Below, piece after piece: positions 59,394 through 64,000 of a DNA stretch of 64,000 bases. Under the pieces are notes generated by a model. The model did no database searches. It was given only the letters and a program-made list of their open reading frames with translations, and was not told the origin of the DNA. The stretch's first letter is position 1. Each line of letters begins with the position of its first letter. A program made the position numbers and the translations under genes. The DNA is from JBFGJH01 sp041586155 (GTDB lineage: Bacteria; Actinomycetota; Acidimicrobiia; Spongiisociales; JAENVV01): NCBI GenBank assembly GCA_041586155.1, contig JBFHAT010000002.1, forward strand, positions 1 to 64,000, in the 5' to 3' direction.

Positions 59394-59412
59394 GGTGAAG
59401 CGAAGGTTCGTC

Positions 59413-59904
59413 TCAGCTGACCAAGCGGAGCGTCAAGGGGTACCGATAGACCTCCCCTTCGGAGGCCTTGATCGCCCCGATGATGGCGAACACGATCCAG
59501 GCGATCGTCACGATCGGCAGGAGCAAGAAGCCGATCAACACGAAGACCGTGAGCCCGGCAACGATGCTCCATATGGCGAAGCTGATGTTGAAGTTGAGCG
59601 CCTCCAGGGCGTTGGCCCCGACGAACTCGCTCTTCTCCTTGTACACCAGCCACATGACCAGTGGGCCGATCACCGGCAAGCCGATGAACGCCGATGCCGC
59701 CGAGGCGTGGGCCAACATGCCCAGGTTGCGGTCCTCGGACGAGACCACTGACGAACCGGATGTCACCGGCTGTGGCATGGCTTCTGTGGCGGGAGCGGCC
59801 ACCGCCGGGGACTCGCCGAGATCCACGGGGGCCGGGGTGCCGCACGAGGGGCATTCAGCCGCAGCCGCGTCGAATTCTGTTGAACAAGTGGTGCAGGTGA
59901 CCAC
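59413..59904 (-). CDS. DUF4870 membrane protein with N-terminal zinc ribbon
   Basis: A 163-residue protein: zinc ribbon Cys4, 7, 18, 21 (VVTCTTCSTEFDAAAAECPSCG), a linker, then the DUF4870 domain with helices at about residues 70-85, 105-130 and 128-148 (LGMLAHASAASAFIG, FVGANALEALNFNISFAIWSIVAGL). The GTG start at 59904 has GGGAGG seven bases upstream; the ATG further upstream in frame is less likely. Function unknown. Confidence 0.88.
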   Translation of the reverse strand: MVTCTTCSTEFDAAAAECPSCGTPAPVDLGESPAVAAPATEAMPQPVTSGSSVVSSEDRNLGMLAHASAASAFIGLPVIGPLVMWLVYKEKSEFVGANALEALNFNISFAIWSIVAGLTVFVLIGFLLLPIVTIAWIVFAIIGAIKASEGEVYRYPLTLRLVS

Positions 59905-59961
59905 GTCGATTCCTCCCTGTTCAGCCGTGTTGCGTATCACGGCGTAAACGCTCGATAACGG

Positions 59962-62106
59962 TCAGCGGTTCCGTCGGCCGGAAGCGGCCAGCGGCAAATA
60001 CCCGAGCTCGGTGTAGTCCTTGACCATCCGATGTGTCGAGAAGTTGCCACCGCACGAGGCCATCGATTCCTTCATCAACTGTACCCAGCCCGCCGGGACG
60101 CCGTTGTCGTCGCGTTCGTAATACAGCGGCACGATCTCGTCCTGCAAGATCTGATACAGAGCGACCGCATCCTCGTTGTCCTGGCGATGATGGTCGCCGA
60201 TGTCGTGGCCGTGGCCGAACGCCCAGCCGTTCTTGCCGTCGTGGCCCTCGAGCCACCAACCATCGAGGACGCTCAGGTTGAGGACGCCATTGACGGCGGC
60301 CTTCATCCCCGATGTCCCCGACGCCTCTTGCGGAGGGCGCGGATTGTTCAGCCAGACGTCGACCCCCTGGACCAGGAATCGACTCATCCGCATGTCGTAG
60401 TCCTCCAGCAGGTACAGGTGTCCAGCCAGCTCCGGTGTGGCCGCCAACTCGTGGATCTGGCGGATGTACGCCTGGCCCTGTGCATCGGCGGGGTGGGCCT
60501 TCCCGGCGAACACGATCTGCACCGGCCGGTCCGGGTTGGTGAGGATCGCCTGCAGCCAGGGAACGTTGTGAAAGAGCAGATTGGCGCGCTTGTAGGTGGC
60601 GAACCGGCGGGCGAACCCGATGGTCAGCCGGTCGGAAGGAAAGAGCCTCTCGACCGAGCGCATTTCGTCGGGTGAGGCGCCGTGCCGGGCTCGTTGGGCG
60701 CGCATCCGTCCCCGGGCGAACTGGGTGAGGAGGTCTTTGCGGCTCTGGTGTGCCTGCCAAACGTCACGATCGGGCAGATCTCGGAGGGTGTCGGCCACTT
60801 CGGGCGTCTCGATGAGCTTCGTTGGCCAGTTCGGTCCGACCGTATCGACGAACAATCGTGCGATCGGTCGGCTCAGCCAGCTCGGGGTATGCACGCCGTT
60901 GGTGATCCCGAGCGCAGGGGAGTCGAGCAGGTGGGACCAGTCGGCATTCGCGACCTCTCCGTGGCGCCGGGAGACGCCGTTCACCACCGACGCAAGGCGG
61001 ATCGCCAGCGCCCCCAGGTCGAACATGCTGCCTTCGTGATCCGCCGACGATCCCAAGCTGTTGAGGTATCCGATGTCGGCGCCGACGGTGGCAGGCCAGG
61101 CGCCGAGGTATTTCTCGGCGAGCTGGAAGTCGAAGCGCTCGTTGCCGGCCGGCACCGGCGTGTGGAGCGTGAAGATGGTGTTGGCCGTGACCCGATCGCG
61201 TGCTTCCTCGAGTGTGGCGCCCGCTGCCACGTGCCGGCTGAGACGCTCCAGAAGCGACATGGCGGCGTGGCCTTCGTTTACGTGCCACACCGCAGGCGCG
61301 ATGCCCAGCGCGTCCAAGACTCGCACGGACCCCACCCCCAACACCAGCTCCTGGCAGAAACGCATCTCCCGTCCCCGCACGTACAGCGAGTGGGTGATGG
61401 GCCGGTCGGCGGGCTCGTTGACGGGCAGGTCGGTGTCGAGCAGGAGAATCGTCACCCGCCCGACCTGCAACGACCAGACGGCAGCGACGACGCTGCGGCC
61501 GGGAAACTCGACGGTGACCCGCAGATGCCCGCCGGTACGCGAAGCCACCGGGCGGACCGGCAGCCGGGACAGGTCGAGAATGGGATATTGCTGCTGCTGG
61601 GCGCCGTCGGCTTCGACGGTTTGGCGGAAATAACCCCGCCGGTACATCAGGCCGGTTGCAACGAACGGAAGTCCGAGATCAGATGCCGATTTGGCGTGAT
61701 CACCCGCCAGGATCCCCAGGCCGCCCGAGTAGATCGGCATCGAAGAGTGGACGCCGTACTCGGCGCACAAGTAGGCGATGATGCCGTCGCTCTGCTCGGC
61801 GTGATGGCGGTCGTACCACGTCTCGGTGGAATCCATGTAGCCGTCATATGCGGCGATCGCCTCGCCGTAACGGTCGGCGAATATCTCCGACTCGGCGAGG
61901 CGATCCCAGGAGTCCCGATCCACGGCCGCCAACAATTCGATCGGATTGCGGTACTGCTCCCACAGCTCCGGCGAAATCGACCGCCACACGTCGGTGGCGG
62001 CTTCGTCCCAGCTCCACCACAGGTTGTAGGCGAGGTCGTAGAGGCGGCTGAATCGCTGAGGAACGGACAGCTCGGTGGTCGTGAGGACGGGGACGTCGAC
62101 GCGCAT
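59962..62106 (-). CDS. glgP: Alpha-glucan (glycogen) phosphorylase
   Basis: Releases glucose-1-phosphate from glycogen or maltodextrin; 714 residues, the shorter GT35 type found in actinobacteria and archaea. N-terminal DUF3417-like part (FSRLYDLAYNLWWSWDEAATDVW) and YSGGLGILAGDHAKSASDLG precede the core. VWHVNEGHAAM, GITNGVHTPSW and FARRFATYKRANLL follow. The PLP-binding Lys602 is in EASGTSGMKAAVNGVLN. It is divergent from the threonine aldolase gene. With GlgC and the ROK kinase it supports glycogen turnover. Confidence 0.95.
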   Translation of the reverse strand: MRVDVPVLTTTELSVPQRFSRLYDLAYNLWWSWDEAATDVWRSISPELWEQYRNPIELLAAVDRDSWDRLAESEIFADRYGEAIAAYDGYMDSTETWYDRHHAEQSDGIIAYLCAEYGVHSSMPIYSGGLGILAGDHAKSASDLGLPFVATGLMYRRGYFRQTVEADGAQQQQYPILDLSRLPVRPVASRTGGHLRVTVEFPGRSVVAAVWSLQVGRVTILLLDTDLPVNEPADRPITHSLYVRGREMRFCQELVLGVGSVRVLDALGIAPAVWHVNEGHAAMSLLERLSRHVAAGATLEEARDRVTANTIFTLHTPVPAGNERFDFQLAEKYLGAWPATVGADIGYLNSLGSSADHEGSMFDLGALAIRLASVVNGVSRRHGEVANADWSHLLDSPALGITNGVHTPSWLSRPIARLFVDTVGPNWPTKLIETPEVADTLRDLPDRDVWQAHQSRKDLLTQFARGRMRAQRARHGASPDEMRSVERLFPSDRLTIGFARRFATYKRANLLFHNVPWLQAILTNPDRPVQIVFAGKAHPADAQGQAYIRQIHELAATPELAGHLYLLEDYDMRMSRFLVQGVDVWLNNPRPPQEASGTSGMKAAVNGVLNLSVLDGWWLEGHDGKNGWAFGHGHDIGDHHRQDNEDAVALYQILQDEIVPLYYERDDNGVPAGWVQLMKESMASCGGNFSTHRMVKDYTELGYLPLAASGRRNR

Positions 62107-62170
62107 TGATCGTGCTCCCAGATGGCGAGGGAGGCATCGTAGCGGTGTCGTGGTGCGGTATCGTCACCCG

Positions 62171-63211
62171 ATGCCTTTCAGCGACGGCGTGGCCGATTTT
62201 CGCTCGGATACCGTCACCCGCCCCACCGATGAGATGAGAGCCGCGATGGCTGCAGCCGACGTCGGCGACGACGTCTACGGCGAAGACCCCACCGTGAACT
62301 TGCTCCAGGAGCGGGCGGCGGAGCTGGTGGGCCACGAGGCCGCGCTGTTCGTGCCGTCGGGGACGATGGGCAATCAGATCGGCATCGCCATCCTCGCCCG
62401 TCCCGGGGACGGAGTGGTTTGCGTCGAGACGGCTCACATTCGTCGGTTCGAGGCGGGCGGGCTGGCCGCCAACTCCGGAGTCGAGACCATTCCCGTACCA
62501 AGCCCCGACGGGGGGATCACGGTCGAGCAGATCGAGCGCGTGAACGAAGATGATGCCCACCTCCCTTCGCCGGCAGTGCTGGCATGGGAGAACAGCCACA
62601 ACATGTCGGGCGGCCGCGTCATCGACCTCGAGATGTTCACCGCCTCGACGCAGGCCGCTCGTCGACGGGGCTGGTCCGTCCACCTCGACGGGGCCCGGAT
62701 CTTCAACGCTGCGGTCGCCGCCGGAGTGCCGGTCACCGACTACACGCGCCAGGCGGACACCGTGCAGTTCTGCCTGTCCAAGGCGCTGGGCGCTCCCGTG
62801 GGATCGATCCTGGCGGGCAGCCGGCAGCTCATCGACCGGGCCGTGCGGGTGCGCAAGCGCCTCGGCGGCGGCATGCGACAAGCCGGCATCGTCGCCGCTG
62901 GCGGTTTGGTCGCGCTGGATCACCGTGCCGACCTCGTGGCCGATCACGCCCTGGCAGCCCGACTCGCCAAGGAGCTCCACGCCCTGGTGCCTGATGCGGT
63001 CGATCCTGGCTCGGTGGTCACCAACATCGTCTTGGTCGATCAGGCGGCGGTGCCCTGCAGCAACGAGCGCCTCCAGGCCGCGTTCGACGAACAGCGAGTC
63101 AAGGTCGCTCCAATCGCCGGCTCGATTCTGCGGTTCGTCACACATCGGGATGTCGGCGACAGCGATGTCGAGCGGGTGGTGGCCGCCTTCCGCGCCGCAA
63201 GCGGCCATTGA
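62171..63211 (+). CDS. ltaE: Low-specificity L-threonine aldolase
   Basis: PLP enzyme of 346 residues cleaving threonine/allo-threonine to glycine and acetaldehyde. ADFRSDTVTRPTDEMRAAMAAADVGDDVYGEDPTVNLLQERAAELVG is the family N-terminus; PLP-lysine is Lys204 in FCLSKALGAPVGSILAG, and HLDGARIFNAAVAAG holds the cofactor Asp. The start ATG62171 lies six bases after TATCGT, so a leaderless transcript is possible. Confidence 0.94.
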   Translation: MPFSDGVADFRSDTVTRPTDEMRAAMAAADVGDDVYGEDPTVNLLQERAAELVGHEAALFVPSGTMGNQIGIAILARPGDGVVCVETAHIRRFEAGGLAANSGVETIPVPSPDGGITVEQIERVNEDDAHLPSPAVLAWENSHNMSGGRVIDLEMFTASTQAARRRGWSVHLDGARIFNAAVAAGVPVTDYTRQADTVQFCLSKALGAPVGSILAGSRQLIDRAVRVRKRLGGGMRQAGIVAAGGLVALDHRADLVADHALAARLAKELHALVPDAVDPGSVVTNIVLVDQAAVPCSNERLQAAFDEQRVKVAPIAGSILRFVTHRDVGDSDVERVVAAFRAASGH

Positions 63212-63223
63212 GGGTCGTCTGAC

Positions 63224-64000
63224 GTGTTCGCGGTGCTCTTTCCCGGACAAGGCAGCCAGACCGTGGGCATGGGCGCCGACCTGTTCGACGCGTTCCCCGA
63301 TCTGCTCGGTGGCCAAGCTGACGCCGCCCTGGGATGGAGCCTTCGCGATGTGTGCCTCACCGGCCCCGAGGAGCGCTTGACGAGGACCGAGCACGCCCAG
63401 CCTGCGCTGTATGCCTTGTCGGCTGTCTTGTGGCGTCTGGCGGCCGCTCAACTGGAGGCGTCTGGTTTACGGCCGTCGGCGATGGCGGGGCATTCGCTCG
63501 GGGAGTACACCGCTCTGACGGCGGCGGGGGCGATGGGATTCGAAGATGGGCTCAGGCTCGTCGCCACCCGTGGTGCGGCCATGGCTGCCGCTGCGGATCT
63601 CGAACCATCCGGTATGGCTGCGCTCATCGGAGGCGGATCCGACGACGCCGAGGCGCTGTGTGTGGCTCGACGGGGCGACGGGGGTCGGCTGTGGGTCGCC
63701 AACCGCAACGCCCCCGGCCAGGTGGTGGCGGCGGGCGGCTCAGACGACCTCGACTGGGCGGCCGCCAATGCCCGCGAATTCGGCATCCGCCGGGTGGTTC
63801 CATTGGCGGTGGCGGGGGCGTTCCACACACCGTTCATGGACTCGGCCGGGGAGCGACTTCGGTCGGCGCTGGCACACACGCCGTTCTCGGGTCCGGTTCC
63901 CCCGGTGTGGAGCAACGTGACCGCTGCGCCGGTGGACGCGACAGAGATCGAAGCGCTGCTGGCGCAGCAGGTGACGGCGCCCGTTCGGTTCGAAGAGACG
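63224..64000 (+). CDS. fabD: Malonyl-CoA:ACP transacylase (partial, runs off window)
   Basis: First 259 residues of a FabD-type acyltransferase that loads malonate on acyl carrier protein; the frame is open to the window end. GTG63224 gives MFAVLFPGQGSQTVGMG with GQGSQ at residues 8-12; the active-site motif is GHSLGEYTAL (nucleophile Ser91) and the partner His201 is in AGAFHTPFM. It follows ltaE by 12 bases on the same strand. The C-terminal third is cut off. Confidence 0.93.
   Translation, partial: MFAVLFPGQGSQTVGMGADLFDAFPDLLGGQADAALGWSLRDVCLTGPEERLTRTEHAQPALYALSAVLWRLAAAQLEASGLRPSAMAGHSLGEYTALTAAGAMGFEDGLRLVATRGAAMAAAADLEPSGMAALIGGGSDDAEALCVARRGDGGRLWVANRNAPGQVVAAGGSDDLDWAAANAREFGIRRVVPLAVAGAFHTPFMDSAGERLRSALAHTPFSGPVPPVWSNVTAAPVDATEIEALLAQQVTAPVRFEET

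Noticed and set aside
1..64000. tRNA genes, tRNA-Sec, CRISPR arrays, insertion sequences, prophage or integron features
   Set aside because: Read through on both strands without finding cloverleaf arms, direct-repeat arrays, transposase genes or attachment-site-like repeats; a dedicated search could still find a short RNA missed by eye.

Overview
The window is a gene-dense, high-GC bacterial chromosome segment with about 65 protein genes, one structural RNA (RNase P RNA) and no gap over 300 bases other than the one filled by that RNA. A WhiB-family regulator, a Cdc48-like double-AAA ATPase, a DEDD exonuclease/UvrC-like fusion, frequent GTG/TTG starts and long chains of ATGA/GTGA overlaps point to an actinomycete. 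The complete cytochrome c maturation System I operon and the tricorn-like protease suggest a deep-branching lineage such as Acidimicrobiia or a relative; that placement is inference. No tRNA, CRISPR, insertion sequence or prophage was seen.

Layout. 1-6.2 kb: MFS transporter, DUF3179 lipoprotein, rnpB (minus), aquaporin, a gamma-glutamylcyclotransferase-like protein, a WhiB regulator and trpD. 6.3-7.0 kb: a thioredoxin-like lipoprotein gene with an in-frame TGA exactly at the first position of its CxxC motif (U-P-T-C), followed at once by a hairpin with the geometry of a bacterial SECIS element. This is a strong selenoprotein candidate and the most notable item in the window. 7.0-13.3 kb: ccmABCDEFHI plus ccmG on the minus strand, including a 38-codon ccmD. 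13.4-15.3 kb: a two-component system with a probable leaderless promoter. 15.4-22.6 kb: acyl-ACP desaturase, a LysE/TlpA/Lgt-like operon, glgC, a disulfide oxidoreductase and a BrkB-type membrane protein. 22.7-28.6 kb: the his operon (yerC-like regulator, hisG, D, B, H, F, IE) with hisA divergent and no hisC. 28.6-37.3 kb: Cdc48-like ATPase, an SOS-boxed DEDD/GIY-YIG nuclease, and the nitroreductase-thioesterase-menC-trmH operon. 37.4-43.9 kb: tricorn-like protease overlapping a MacB-type ABC transporter. 44-49 kb: branched-chain amino acid genes leuB, leuA, ilvN and ilvB on the minus strand, with a classical attenuator and leader peptide MTSLILVLV ahead of ilvB. 49.1-54.9 kb: NYN-domain protein, small Cys protein, queG, ilvD, zinc-ribbon membrane protein, metallophosphoesterase. 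55-58 kb: a five-gene overlapping chain (SRPBCC, ArsA-like ATPase, 54-aa protein, ROK glucokinase, DUF1232). 58-64 kb: alaC, DUF4870 protein, glucan phosphorylase, threonine aldolase and the start of fabD.

How genes fit together. Histidine, leucine/isoleucine/valine and part of tryptophan synthesis are encoded, but hisC, ilvC and leuCD are not in the window. GlgC, glucan phosphorylase and the ROK kinase together cover glycogen/glucose handling. Three exported thioredoxin-fold proteins (UPTC, CLPC, CGPC active sites) and System I indicate substantial thiol-redox and c-type cytochrome biogenesis outside the membrane. UGA is the stop codon of many genes here, so it is not globally reassigned; at 6648-6650 it is best explained by selenocysteine recoding, with a nonsense mutation or base error as the alternative.
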